NCBI GenBank assembly: GCA_944324225.1
Contig: CALUVL010000002.1
Span: 1 to 64,000 of the forward strand
Source of the DNA: Candidatus Gastranaerophilales bacterium
GTDB taxonomy: Bacteria; Cyanobacteriota; Vampirovibrionia; Gastranaerophilales; Gastranaerophilaceae
DNA: 64,000 nt
Direction of reading: 5' to 3'
The position numbers and the translations under genes are program-made. Position 1 is the first letter of the stretch. Every line of letters starts with the position of its first letter. The notes under the pieces are model-generated. The model saw only the letters and a list, made by a program, of their open reading frames with translations, did not search any database and had not been told where the DNA came from. Shown one piece after another: positions 8,565 to 16,798 of the stretch.

Positions 8565-9542
8565 CTACTTATAAGTTTTAATTTTTTCTATATCTGAAAA
8601 ATCTCCGGGGGTGCTGAATTTGTCCTGAGTTGAGATTACAAATCCGCCGGTTACATTAGTTATAACACGTTTTGTTCTGGATGGAAAGTTCAGAATTGGT
8701 TGCTCCTGATAGCTTAAAATCAGCGGTTTCAGGTAGTTTATTGCAATAGAATTGTAATCTGACGGTAATGCCCATGTTTTTAAGTTTGATATTCTGCCTC
8801 TTTTGTCAACAGTAAATGAAAATTTAAAAGTTGTTCCAAGCGGGGCAGAAATCTGAGTGTCCCGCATAATCTGGTTTTGAAGGTTGCTCCGCCAGATGTT
8901 CCAGACGATAATTTCCTCCTGCTCTGTAAGCGGGCGGTCTTCTTTGCCAATGTCTTCAATTATTTTGTCGGGAGTTTTGGTGGGTTCAACTGCCGGAAGA
9001 ACGACTTTTTCCGGCTCTTTGGGTTTTGTTGTTTCCGGTTTTTCCTGAGTTTTTTGTGTTCCGCTTACAATGTCTTTTATTGATTGCGGAATTTGTGCGG
9101 TTTTAACTGTTTCTGTTGTTTTAGCCGGATTTGGGGCCGATGTTGTAACTGTTTTTGTTGTGGTTTGCGGTTTGGGCTGAGATGGGGTGATTGTTTTGGT
9201 TGTAGTTTTTGCAGAGGGGGCTGTTGTTGTGATTTCTTTGGTTTTAGTTGTTGTGGTTGTTGTTTTTTGAACTGTTTGAGTTTTTTGAACGGAATTTGGC
9301 GCTGTTGTTTCGATAATTTTTTCAACAATTTTGGTCTGGACGGGTTCTGTATTTATAATTTGAGTAGTCTGCGCAGGCGGCTCGTGGGTCGCATCAGGAT
9401 TTTGCGCAAGTTCCGTGTTTGTTATCTGAAAATCACTTCCTGCAAATTGCACGGGCTTATTAATGCCCGGTTTTATAATCCCGACAGCAAGCGTTATCAT
9501 TATCATTAATATGGCAGTTGTTATCAGATATAATTTAATCAT
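8565..9542 (-). CDS. Membrane-anchored Thr/Pro/Lys-rich protein with TonB-like C-terminal domain
   Basis: 325 residues. It has a single N-terminal transmembrane helix (LYLITTAILMIMITLAVGII) and then about 170 residues very rich in Thr, Lys, Gln and Pro, with repeated TTTKT/KTVQKT motifs, a typical extended periplasmic spacer. The C-terminal domain (about 215-310) includes FKFSFTVDKRGRISNLKTWALPSDYNSIAINYLKPLI, which resembles the TonB C-terminal fold of the downstream gene. Start and stop overlap the upstream gene by 4 bp (ATGA), so it is translationally coupled. With the 331-residue protein it forms a pair of related arms. The function is inferred from layout only. Confidence 0.68.
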   Translation of the reverse strand: MIKLYLITTAILMIMITLAVGIIKPGINKPVQFAGSDFQITNTELAQNPDATHEPPAQTTQIINTEPVQTKIVEKIIETTAPNSVQKTQTVQKTTTTTTKTKEITTTAPSAKTTTKTITPSQPKPQTTTKTVTTSAPNPAKTTETVKTAQIPQSIKDIVSGTQKTQEKPETTKPKEPEKVVLPAVEPTKTPDKIIEDIGKEDRPLTEQEEIIVWNIWRSNLQNQIMRDTQISAPLGTTFKFSFTVDKRGRISNLKTWALPSDYNSIAINYLKPLILSYQEQPILNFPSRTKRVITNVTGGFVISTQDKFSTPGDFSDIEKIKTYK

Positions 9543-11140
9543 TTTCTATCCAATTTAGATATAAGCGAATCACAGATAAAAAGTTCGTAGCTTGTTCTGC
9601 TTAATATATAAGTTTCTGCAATCAGCAGTGCAGTCGGAACCGTTGCTGCAACAAGGCTTAAGAAAATTCCGCTTAAGTCTGCACCGATTTCTGTCATAAA
9701 GAATGAGGTGTTCATTGTAAATTCTATGAATATTATTGAAAGCCCGATTACGAAAAATCTGACTTTCTCTATTTCAAGCGCTCTGGCATTTTGAAGTCCG
9801 AATATATCCACGCCATGCGAAAAATAATTTCTAAAGCCGTCAAGTTTAATAACATCCGAGCCGCTGACTTTTCTTATGTTTACAAACCCGTTTGTGATTG
9901 TAAAGAACGCAAAAATGATAAGCATTGTCGCCAGAATCAAAAATACAGGCGAAAATCTCATCCCTGAAATTCTGACCCATCCTGCCGCTTCCGGAAAACA
10001 CATTGCAAGAGTGTTTGACACTCCGTAAGCAAGAAAAGGTGCTGTTAATATTCCGAGGATTGTTTCTCCGATGCCCTTAAGCTGGAGTGTGAAAATTTTG
10101 TCTTTTATATAATTCAATTTAACCTGACCTATGCTGTTTATAAACATTTCTATCCAGCTCTGGTATTTGTTCAGAATTATTTCAAAATCTTCTCTGTATT
10201 CATATTTGTAAAGTTCCATTGAAAGCTTGTGCCCGCTGTATTTGAAATACCCGCACGCAAATGCGATTGTGATATTAAGCAGAACAAAAAACATCGCCAC
10301 AAAGGCTCCGTAAAAAAATCTACCGTTCGGGTTCATATAATAAATCATATTCACCGCATAAAATCCAAGCATAAACATTGTTGATAAAATAATCAAAAAA
10401 TTCTGTGCAAATTTAGCACCCTGCGAAGGTTTAGCGAGGTCACGATTTTGAAGATACAGAAAAATCCCCTGCTTAAGCGACAGTGACACCGCATAGGTCA
10501 ATACCGAAAACAGTGCAAGCATTTTGATGTTTACGGGCATATTCATAAAAGCCACCGTATCTGATATCGGAAGCCCCATAAGATAATTGGTGATTCCGAA
10601 TGTCATAACAATTGTGCTTAAAATAAGTGCAATATTTAATAAAATTGAAGCTTTAAAATTCAATGATAATCTCTTTTTTAAATCAGTTATTGCAAATGCA
10701 ATCTGTTTTGTTACGGAAATTCGTTCTTTTTCTAAATCAGACTTCCTTTTTTCAAGTTTTAGTTTAACGTCTGAGTTTACGTCATTGCCGTAAAGTTCTT
10801 TCATTTCTTTTTGTGTAAGGTCTTTCTGTGCCATATTTCCGTCTGTTTCATCAGATGTGATTTTAATACTGATAAATTCATCAGATCCTGATATTTGCAG
10901 TTTACAGAATTTGGTAAGGACAAGTCTGCCTTTGAACGGTTCCCCTTTAAAAAGAATGTTTGAATTTTCAAAATTGTTAGTAACAGTGCATTTTTCTTGC
11001 TGGTTATCATATTGAACAGTAAGTATAAAGTCAAATTCCGTGTTAATCTGAAAATCGCAGTCTGAATTTGAGCCAATAATTATAAAATCCTTTTCTCTGA
11101 AAGTTTTTTCCTGAGTTTTAGAAGTTATTGTAACGGACAT
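9539..11140 (-). CDS. Polytopic membrane protein with N-terminal FHA-like domain
   Basis: 533 residues. Residues 1-100 resemble a forkhead-associated beta-sandwich (KDFIIIGSNSDCDFQIN, with a glycine/serine turn where FHA domains have GR...S). A charged coiled linker (LTQKEMKELYG...KLEKRKSDLEKERISVTKQ) is followed by about eight transmembrane segments between residues 160 and 520, for example ASILLNIALILSTIVMTFGI, FLIILSTMFMLGFYAVNMIYY and FVAMFFVLLNITIAFACGYF. No transporter or MotA/TolQ motif is recognisable. The start has GGAAGGA 9 nt upstream, placed inside the end of the previous gene (3-nt gap). I read it as the inner-membrane core of the four-gene operon. FHA phosphothreonine-binding residues are not all identifiable, so the FHA call is tentative. 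Confidence 0.65.
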   Translation of the reverse strand: MSVTITSKTQEKTFREKDFIIIGSNSDCDFQINTEFDFILTVQYDNQQEKCTVTNNFENSNILFKGEPFKGRLVLTKFCKLQISGSDEFISIKITSDETDGNMAQKDLTQKEMKELYGNDVNSDVKLKLEKRKSDLEKERISVTKQIAFAITDLKKRLSLNFKASILLNIALILSTIVMTFGITNYLMGLPISDTVAFMNMPVNIKMLALFSVLTYAVSLSLKQGIFLYLQNRDLAKPSQGAKFAQNFLIILSTMFMLGFYAVNMIYYMNPNGRFFYGAFVAMFFVLLNITIAFACGYFKYSGHKLSMELYKYEYREDFEIILNKYQSWIEMFINSIGQVKLNYIKDKIFTLQLKGIGETILGILTAPFLAYGVSNTLAMCFPEAAGWVRISGMRFSPVFLILATMLIIFAFFTITNGFVNIRKVSGSDVIKLDGFRNYFSHGVDIFGLQNARALEIEKVRFFVIGLSIIFIEFTMNTSFFMTEIGADLSGIFLSLVAATVPTALLIAETYILSRTSYELFICDSLISKLDRK

Positions 11141-11143
11141 TTG

Positions 11144-12406
11144 TTAATATCCTTCCTGTCTGTATGTTTGTACCGTAAGCGGTTCCGTGAGCATTATCTG
11201 TAGTTGCGAGCCTTCAATAAGCTGGATTTCTTCACCTCTGGATGAAATAGCCGAAATTGCTCCGCTTCCGGCTCCGATTGACATTCCGTAGATAAGCGCT
11301 TTTGTAGGGTCAGCACCGAAAAGCATTGAAATTCCTGAAAGTAAAAGCCCTGCAGCTGCTCCGCCTGCAACTCTTTTGGTTATGTTTAAGGCTCTTGAGT
11401 TGTTTCCGACAATATAAACTTTGTTTGTTTTTAACGGGATTATCGTACCGTCCGGAGTCATTACTTCATCAAACAAAAGCCCTATTTGTCCGTTGCCCAT
11501 TGCAAAAGAAGCTGATTTTGTATCGACAGCCCTTCCGTTCAGAATACTTCCTGCAGGAGCAATAAGCTGTCCGTTATAAATCCAGTCCTGATCAAGCTCG
11601 GCGCTTATTCTATCATTGTTTACTATACTTTCAGAGCTTATATCAGATAAAAGTGCAGCAGTGAATGATGTTCCGTCAGGTATCATAACAACGCTTCCGG
11701 TTAGAATATTTGATGATTTTTGTTGATTTATATTGTTGTATGTCTGCTGTGAGTAAGGATTATATGCACTTTGAGATCCAGCAGAACCAATTTGCGGGAG
11801 TCTTATTACATTTGCCCCCGGGGCATAGTTTATATGAAGGTTTGATTCCGCAGGAATTTCAAGATTTACAACATCAGGGTTATTTATGCTGTCAAACCTT
11901 TCCTGCGCTTCGTCGCTGAAATCATAATTGATTTCTTTCGCATTAACCGGTGAATTAGATTGTGGCGGAATGACTGATTGCTCTTTAGACCTTAGATTTA
12001 CACTAACATTGCTGTGTGCAAGGTTAGTGTAGGCTTCGCCGTAAAAATAGCTTTTTAAGCTTGAATCAATTACTTTACGGTTTTTTAAGTCGTTATTTTT
12101 TAATGTTTTTAAAATGTCTTTTCGTAAGTCTTCATCCTCATTATTAGACATGTAATAGAGGTAGCAGTTTTCATCTTTGTCTGAAATTATTATTACGTAA
12201 TAATACCCCTTTTGTTTGTTCTCTAAAATATAATAATTTTGTTTTTTTATCAGATTAGGAAACTGACGCTTTAAATATGGAGTTAAAACTTTATTTACAG
12301 CATCAGAGTTTGCATTCTTAATCCTGTACAATTTGGATACATCCGCTGCAAATGTTGAAACTGCCGTAAAAAATAGCGTTATTACAAGAACAAAAAACTT
12401 TTTCAT
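11144..12406 (-). CDS. Exported protein with TrbI/VirB10-like C-terminal domain
   Basis: 420 residues from the chosen ATG (AGGA 6 nt upstream; the frame extends to 12454 without a better site). A signal peptide, MKKFFVLVITLFFTAVSTFAA, is followed by a mixed N-terminal half. The C-terminal domain has the TrbI/VirB10 pattern: GSVVMIPDGTSFTAALLSDI, IAPAGSILNGRAVD, LFDEVMTPDGTIIPLKT and a glycine-rich hydrophobic stretch (RVAGGAAAGLLLSGISMLFG) before QLQIMLTEPLTVQ. VirB10 domains form periplasmic/outer-membrane rings in type IV secretion. No other type IV component is nearby, so this is a domain-level resemblance. It is the first gene of the operon and is divergent from the vWA genes at 12540. 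Confidence 0.7.
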   Translation of the reverse strand: MKKFFVLVITLFFTAVSTFAADVSKLYRIKNANSDAVNKVLTPYLKRQFPNLIKKQNYYILENKQKGYYYVIIISDKDENCYLYYMSNNEDEDLRKDILKTLKNNDLKNRKVIDSSLKSYFYGEAYTNLAHSNVSVNLRSKEQSVIPPQSNSPVNAKEINYDFSDEAQERFDSINNPDVVNLEIPAESNLHINYAPGANVIRLPQIGSAGSQSAYNPYSQQTYNNINQQKSSNILTGSVVMIPDGTSFTAALLSDISSESIVNNDRISAELDQDWIYNGQLIAPAGSILNGRAVDTKSASFAMGNGQIGLLFDEVMTPDGTIIPLKTNKVYIVGNNSRALNITKRVAGGAAAGLLLSGISMLFGADPTKALIYGMSIGAGSGAISAISSRGEEIQLIEGSQLQIMLTEPLTVQTYRQEGY

Positions 12407-12539
12407 TATCATCCTATGAAACATTATAGTTGTATGGAAGTTGTTTTGCAACAAAACTTTATATATAATTAACGATTTTGTAAAATTTTTGTTCAGTTCG
12501 GTTTTTATATATATTAGGGAAAAATTATAAAGGAAGAAA

Positions 12540-13430
12540 ATGAAGAAATTAGTTTTGTTGTTAATGTGTTTAGGGATGACAGTATTGCCTGTGTTTGCAG
12601 GAGAATTCAGAGTTTATTCATCAAGATCATACGAGCAGTTGATGAGGCTTAACGGGCCTTCCGTCATATCAATAAACGGTGAAGCGGTTATGCTTCTTGT
12701 GGACTTTTCGGGAAGTATGGGACGCTGGCTGCCTGAAGCCCGTGAAGCGTTAGGTTATATTTTGCCGAGAGTTCCGTATAAATCTGCCATCGGCTTGAGA
12801 GTTTTCGGAGAAGGTCAGACCGCCGGCACTCAAAATGTTGATGCCTGCAAAGCTTCAAGACTCGTTACCTCTTTTAAGCGCAGCAATCAGGAAAAAATAA
12901 CTGAAGGTTTAACTTCAGCAAATCTTGGCGGACTTACTCCGCTTGTTTACGGATTGCAGCAGACAATTGATGAAGATTTAAAAAATGTTAATGTTTTTGA
13001 CAGCAATACAACACGAAAAAAGAAAAAGATAATTCTTGTGACAGACGGCGGCGAGAATTGCGGAGGTGACCCCTGTGCTTACATAAGAGAAGTTATGCAA
13101 AACAGAAAAGATATTAAAATAGATGTTATTCAACTCGGGAACAGCGACAAACTTGCGTGTCTTGCGGAGGCAACCGGAGGGACTTTTCATAAAGTGGACG
13201 GAAGTAAACAAAGATTTGAAACTGCTTTTGAAGATTCATTCAATGTTCCTAACGGCACAGTATCAAATGCCAGAAAAGAAAATACAAAAAAAGTTACATC
13301 AAAAGAAACTGTTTTGAGAGTCAGAACTTATAACGAGAAAATTGTCAGACCAAAACGTGTAAAAAAATGTTCAAACAAGCAGCCTCTTGCTTCAAATTAT
13401 AAATTTGTAAATTATAACGACTTTCAATAA
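12540..13430 (+). CDS. Secreted von Willebrand factor A domain protein
   Basis: 296 residues with a clear signal peptide (MKKLVLLLMCLGMTVLPVFAG) and one vWA domain. The MIDAS metal site is intact: DFSGSM (DxSxS, about residue 57), the Thr in GGLTPLVYG (about residue 127) and the Asp in LVTDGGENCGGDPC (about residue 165). Two CxxxxC-type cysteines in the last motif could form a disulphide in the periplasm. A basic tail follows the domain. The start has AGGAAG 5 nt upstream. It is divergent from the TonB/TrbI-like operon and followed by a paralogue 25 bp downstream. It is likely a periplasmic or surface partner of that assembly; this is inference from context. Confidence 0.82.
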   Translation: MKKLVLLLMCLGMTVLPVFAGEFRVYSSRSYEQLMRLNGPSVISINGEAVMLLVDFSGSMGRWLPEAREALGYILPRVPYKSAIGLRVFGEGQTAGTQNVDACKASRLVTSFKRSNQEKITEGLTSANLGGLTPLVYGLQQTIDEDLKNVNVFDSNTTRKKKKIILVTDGGENCGGDPCAYIREVMQNRKDIKIDVIQLGNSDKLACLAEATGGTFHKVDGSKQRFETAFEDSFNVPNGTVSNARKENTKKVTSKETVLRVRTYNEKIVRPKRVKKCSNKQPLASNYKFVNYNDFQ

Positions 13431-13472
13431 TGATTCGGTTTAATCTTGCAATAGATGCCGAGGTTGATTATA

Positions 13473-14360
13473 ATGATACAAGGCAGGTTAATTTTGAAAA
13501 AAATCCTTTTATCATTGTTTTTAATTTTAATAACTCCGGCATATGTTTTTGCCGGCAGGTATAATGTTTATACTCCGACAACTTACAAGCAGATAGAAAT
13601 TGTTCAGAGTCCGAAAAACGCAAAAATTCAGGGGCAGGCAATCGAGCTTCTTGTTGATTACTCGGGAAGTATGGACAAATGGATTGAAATAGCAAAAGAA
13701 ACTTTGATTTATATATTGCCGAAAATCCCAGATACTTCTGCTGTAGCCCTCAGAGTATTCGGCGAATACAATTCTTTGACATCAAGTTTTTCTTATACTG
13801 ATGCCTGCAAAGCCACAAGACTTGCTGTTTATTTTAAAAAGAATAATGAAGCAAAACTTATTGAGTCTTTGCAAAAGGCAAAGACCGGAGGTTCAACACC
13901 TTTGGAGTTTGCACTTCGCGAAACCGTAAATAAAGATTTAAAAGGTGTCCAGATTCTTACGACAGACAACAAGGCCGCTCCTGTTCAGAGAAAAAAGATA
14001 ATTCTTGTAACAGACGGCTATGACACCTGTAACGGGGACCCTTGCGCTTATATAAGATCAATTGTAAACAGTCGTCCGGATATTCAAATTGATGTTGTGC
14101 AGCTCGGTTCTGATAATACTTTAAAATGTCTTACTAACCAGACTCACGGAAAATTTTATAAAATAGACGGAAGCCGTCAAAAGTTTGAAACGGCTTTTGA
14201 AGAGGCTTTTAATGTGCCGAAAGGAACAGTCAACTCAGGTAAACAAGGACTTCAGGCTTTGCCTTCCTCTAATGTAAAAATAAAATATGAGTCAACTCCC
14301 CAAAAAACAATACAGGAAGACACAACCCCGAACAGAGGATATAAGTTTATTCCATTTTAA
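13473..14360 (+). CDS. Secreted von Willebrand factor A domain protein (paralogue)
   Basis: Paralogue of the upstream gene with the same order of parts: signal peptide (KKILLSLFLILITPAYVFAG), MIDAS DYSGSM, Thr in GGSTPLEFA, and Asp in LVTDGYDTCNGDPC. The C-terminal blocks match too (DGSRQKFETAFEEAFNVPKGTV versus the same block upstream), so the pair arose by tandem duplication. The start is uncertain: ATG at 13455 has no ribosome site, ATG at 13473 has GAGG 9-12 nt upstream, and a TTG at 13494 has GGCAGG 6 nt upstream and would give the shortest signal peptide. It is probably co-transcribed with the first vWA gene. Confidence 0.8.
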   Translation: MIQGRLILKKILLSLFLILITPAYVFAGRYNVYTPTTYKQIEIVQSPKNAKIQGQAIELLVDYSGSMDKWIEIAKETLIYILPKIPDTSAVALRVFGEYNSLTSSFSYTDACKATRLAVYFKKNNEAKLIESLQKAKTGGSTPLEFALRETVNKDLKGVQILTTDNKAAPVQRKKIILVTDGYDTCNGDPCAYIRSIVNSRPDIQIDVVQLGSDNTLKCLTNQTHGKFYKIDGSRQKFETAFEEAFNVPKGTVNSGKQGLQALPSSNVKIKYESTPQKTIQEDTTPNRGYKFIPF

Positions 14361-14468
14361 TTAACTCTACTTTAAATATCTTAATAATAGCCTGTTAATC
14401 AGCAATTTTATTTATTTTTATATTTAAAAAGAATATAGAAATAAATATCAAGAAAGGGAAGTTTGTTT

Positions 14469-15473
14469 ATGTGGATAAACCCTGCTGTTGCAAAATTTTA
14501 CGGTATAGTTACAAATAATGCAGGCTCAATTAACAAAACCGCACAAAAAAACGTGCAAAATGCAAAACCTGTTTTTGAAAAAATGACGTCTGAAGACGTA
14601 GAAATGTTCAAAACTTACTTAGTCAGCGCTAATATGCGTACAGGTCTGACAAAAGCCGAAATTGATAACCTGTTTGCGCAGGAAGATGAAGATTTTTATA
14701 TTTCAGCTTATAACTTATTATGCAAAAAATTAGGGCTGTCAGATGAAATTCGTCCCGGCTTAAGTGCGGATAATTTTACCGGATCTGTAATGCGTTATCT
14801 TAGTAATAGTCATGTTATAAGTCTTAATACAAATCCGGTAGTAACGGAAAATTTAAATAAAACTCAAATTTTTGGTGCTTTAAGACATGAGTTTCAGCAC
14901 TGCATGCAGAATTTAAAAATCTTGAGCCACGAAACTTTAGGCGAAAAGGCTGTTGCACTTTATACAAATAGTATGGTACAAAAGGAAAAACTATTATATG
15001 ATGAGTTGCTTTCTGTTCCGTCAGAGGTTATTATGAAGTTCGGCGGTTCTCCGCAGCAAATTCAGGAACTGTTAAAGCTGAAAGCTTTATCTGAAAATAA
15101 CCCGAAAGAATACGAAAAATTTATAGAAACAAATCTGCAGGAATACAAAGACCAGTTAAATACACTCAGAAAAAATGTAATCAGATTATGGGGGCCGGTA
15201 AAAGAAACCTCAAAAGAAAACGAACTTGTACAGGAGTATTTCAAAACTCTTACAGCATGCGATTATTATAATCCTGACGGAACTATAAATGCTGGCAAAT
15301 ATTTAAACAATACAACCGAACAGGAAGCGATTATTGCCGGAATCGGGGCAGAATGTGATGTTAGCGGCAAATGTTATTTCAGAAAATTGAAAGATGATAT
15401 TAAAGAAGTTCAAGAAAATCCGGATTGGTTCGCAGATATTAAACAACAAATCAGAGATAATGCTGTAACATAA
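14469..15473 (+). CDS. Putative HEXXH zinc metallopeptidase-like protein
   Basis: 334 residues, starting MWINPAVAKFYG after GGGAAG (7-nt spacing); an in-frame TTG two codons earlier is less likely. I do not recognise the family by name. The protein has HEFQH (about residue 140) in the context FGALRHEFQHCMQNL, matching the zincin HEXXH consensus, and a later EQEAIIAGIGAE (about residue 283) that could supply the third zinc ligand. The rest is helical and charged. There is no signal peptide, so it is cytosolic or secreted by another route. A short helix like MWINPAVAKFYG at the N-terminus is unusual. Metallopeptidase activity is inferred only from the motif. Confidence 0.7.
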   Translation: MWINPAVAKFYGIVTNNAGSINKTAQKNVQNAKPVFEKMTSEDVEMFKTYLVSANMRTGLTKAEIDNLFAQEDEDFYISAYNLLCKKLGLSDEIRPGLSADNFTGSVMRYLSNSHVISLNTNPVVTENLNKTQIFGALRHEFQHCMQNLKILSHETLGEKAVALYTNSMVQKEKLLYDELLSVPSEVIMKFGGSPQQIQELLKLKALSENNPKEYEKFIETNLQEYKDQLNTLRKNVIRLWGPVKETSKENELVQEYFKTLTACDYYNPDGTINAGKYLNNTTEQEAIIAGIGAECDVSGKCYFRKLKDDIKEVQENPDWFADIKQQIRDNAVT

Positions 15474-15492
15474 AAATCTCCGGATTTTAAAC

Positions 15493-15642
15493 GGGACATA
15501 TATAGCAAATTCCGCAGATACAATAAAAGCCCGTCATTCTGAGGACTTTAGTCCGAAGAATCTTTTTTATTGAGATACTTCGCTAACGCTCAGTATGACG
15601 CTGTTTTGAAAATTTTTGGTGGAATTTGCTATATACATCCCT
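15493..15642. mobile_element. MITE-like element with terminal inverted repeats
   Basis: About 150 bp. The left end (15493-15513) and the right end (15622-15642) are inverted copies of each other with two mismatches; both contain TATATAGCAAATTCC. The similarity runs a few bases further on each side. The core contains a second imperfect palindrome that starts GTCATTCTGAG and ends CTCAGTATGAC. A truncated copy is at 6340-6448. It carries no ORF, and the right end reaches the stop codon of the phosphatase gene at 15644. Confidence 0.65.
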
Positions 15643-15643
15643 T

Positions 15644-16273
15644 TTAAAACGAGTTGACAAACGTTTCAGTTCCGTTTTCCAAGACTATAGCCGTGAGCGG
15701 AGAATTTTTATATTTGCCGCAGCCTGTGTCTATGCAAATTTTGTCATTCTGCACAAGCGGTTTGTCGAATTCAGTGTGCCCGAAAATGATTTTTTGCGGA
15801 AAACCTGTCGGTTTGTTGTAAAATTCTCCTCTGATATAGACCATATCAACTTCATTTTGTTTTTCAAGCGGAATTCCGGCTCTGATTCCGGCATGGATAA
15901 AAAGATATTTGTCAGTCAGGTGGTAAAATTTGAGGCTTCTGAAAAAATCACCGTGGATTTTTAAAATATTATCAAAGCTTCCGTAACTTTCAACCGTTTG
16001 CACTCCGCCGTAATTCCAGAAAAGATAGTTATAATAATCATCTGTTTCAGCATGTAAAAGCGCATATTCATGAGAACCAATGAGGTATACGCAATTGCAG
16101 ACATTTTGCATATCAATAATTTTTTGCACAACTTCTTTAGACTTTGCGCCCCTGTCGATATAATCCCCCATAAATATAAGGGTATCATCTTTTTGCGGGC
16201 TTGTTTTGTCCAGAACCAAGCAGAGTTTTTCAAGTTCTCCGTGAATATCAGATATGCCTATTAATCTTGCCAT
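15644..16273 (-). CDS. PPP-family metallophosphatase (PrpA/ApaH-like)
   Basis: 209 residues, the size of bacterial PrpA-type serine/threonine phosphatases and related diadenosine-polyphosphate hydrolases. Motifs in order: ISDIHGE (metal ligands, residues 7-13), GDYIDRGA (residues 36-43), GSHE where the family has GNHE (about residue 67), GDFFRSLKFY, FIHAGIR and FGHTEF. The Asn-to-Ser change in GN(S)HE alters a metal ligand and may change activity. No Shine-Dalgarno; a TTGAAA, 17-nt, TAATTT promoter-like arrangement ends 6 nt before the ATG, so a leaderless mRNA is possible. Its stop codon abuts the MITE. Confidence 0.85.
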   Translation of the reverse strand: MARLIGISDIHGELEKLCLVLDKTSPQKDDTLIFMGDYIDRGAKSKEVVQKIIDMQNVCNCVYLIGSHEYALLHAETDDYYNYLFWNYGGVQTVESYGSFDNILKIHGDFFRSLKFYHLTDKYLFIHAGIRAGIPLEKQNEVDMVYIRGEFYNKPTGFPQKIIFGHTEFDKPLVQNDKICIDTGCGKYKNSPLTAIVLENGTETFVNSF

Positions 16274-16353
16274 AACTAAAAATTAGTATAAAAAGATAAT
16301 AATTTCAATATAATTGCAGATTTAAATAAAATGCTTGTAAATGAGCACTAAAA

Positions 16354-16397
16354 AAGGAACCTTTGTGGTTCCTTATAAAATACCCCCAAGCGAATTC
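16354..16397 (-). repeat. Duplicated tRNA-Glu 3' end plus terminator
   Basis: TACCCCCAAGCGAATTC at 16381-16397 repeats the 3' end of the intact tRNA-Glu (16550-16566) exactly. It is followed on the minus strand by a hairpin (AAGGAACC...GGTTCCTT, 16354-16374) like the one after the real gene. The tRNA 5' part is absent. It is the trace of an integration at the tRNA or of a decayed tandem tRNA. Confidence 0.6.
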
Positions 16398-16516
16398 TGC
16401 AATTGCGTAGGCGAGAATGTGAAATTCGAGCCTAACGGAATTGTATGCAGAGCTAATCGAGCAATTTTGCCGGCAGCAAAATTGCTGATTCGAATGAGAT
16501 GAGGGTAAGAAAGCAT

Positions 16517-16541
16517 TAAAAAAGGAACCAAATCGGTTCCT
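16517..16541 (-). terminator. tRNA-Glu terminator
   Basis: Minus-strand stem AGGAACC/GGTTCCT with a 5-nt loop followed by a run of T, 9 nt after the tRNA discriminator base. Confidence 0.75.
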
Positions 16542-16549
16542 GATAAAAA

Positions 16550-16622
16550 TACCCCCAAGCGAATTCGAATCGCTGTCTACACCGTGAAAGGGTGTTGTCC
16601 TAGGCCTCTAGACGATGGGGGC
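16550..16622 (-). tRNA. tRNA-Glu (anticodon TTC)
   Basis: A 73-nt cloverleaf on the minus strand starting GCCCCCATCG, with anticodon loop CTTTCAC (TTC) and T-loop TTCGAAT. The acceptor stem closes with a G-U at the first pair. The 3' CCA is not encoded. The sequence 16274-16353 between it and the phosphatase gene contains nothing I can assign beyond the duplicated 3' end. Confidence 0.95.
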
Positions 16623-16735
16623 TTGTATTTCTTTCACGTTTTTAATTCTATTTTAAACAAAATTAAATGTCAAGAGTTTTGTTTTATGAATTAAAATTTT
16701 TCTAAAATAATAACAGATGTATTTTTTGTAACAGG

Positions 16736-16764
16736 TTGAAACTTTTTTATTTTTTATGTAAAAT
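16736..16764 (+). promoter_or_regulatory. clpC promoter
   Basis: TTGAAA (16736-16741), a 17-nt spacer and TAAAAT (16759-16764). No CtsR-type or CIRCE repeat is visible, so heat-shock control is not indicated by sequence. Confidence 0.6.
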
Positions 16765-16798
16765 ATATATATCTGAATATGATAAGATAGGAGAGAAA

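Noticed and set aside
9084-9509. Open frame on the plus strand coding for a Cys/Gly-rich protein.
   Set aside because: It is antisense to the Thr/Lys/Gln-rich repeats of the gene at 8565-9542 and its composition is explained by them; no ribosome site.
11144-12406. Complete type IV secretion system.
   Set aside because: Only the VirB10-like domain is present; no VirB4, VirD4, VirB8 or VirB9 genes in the window.
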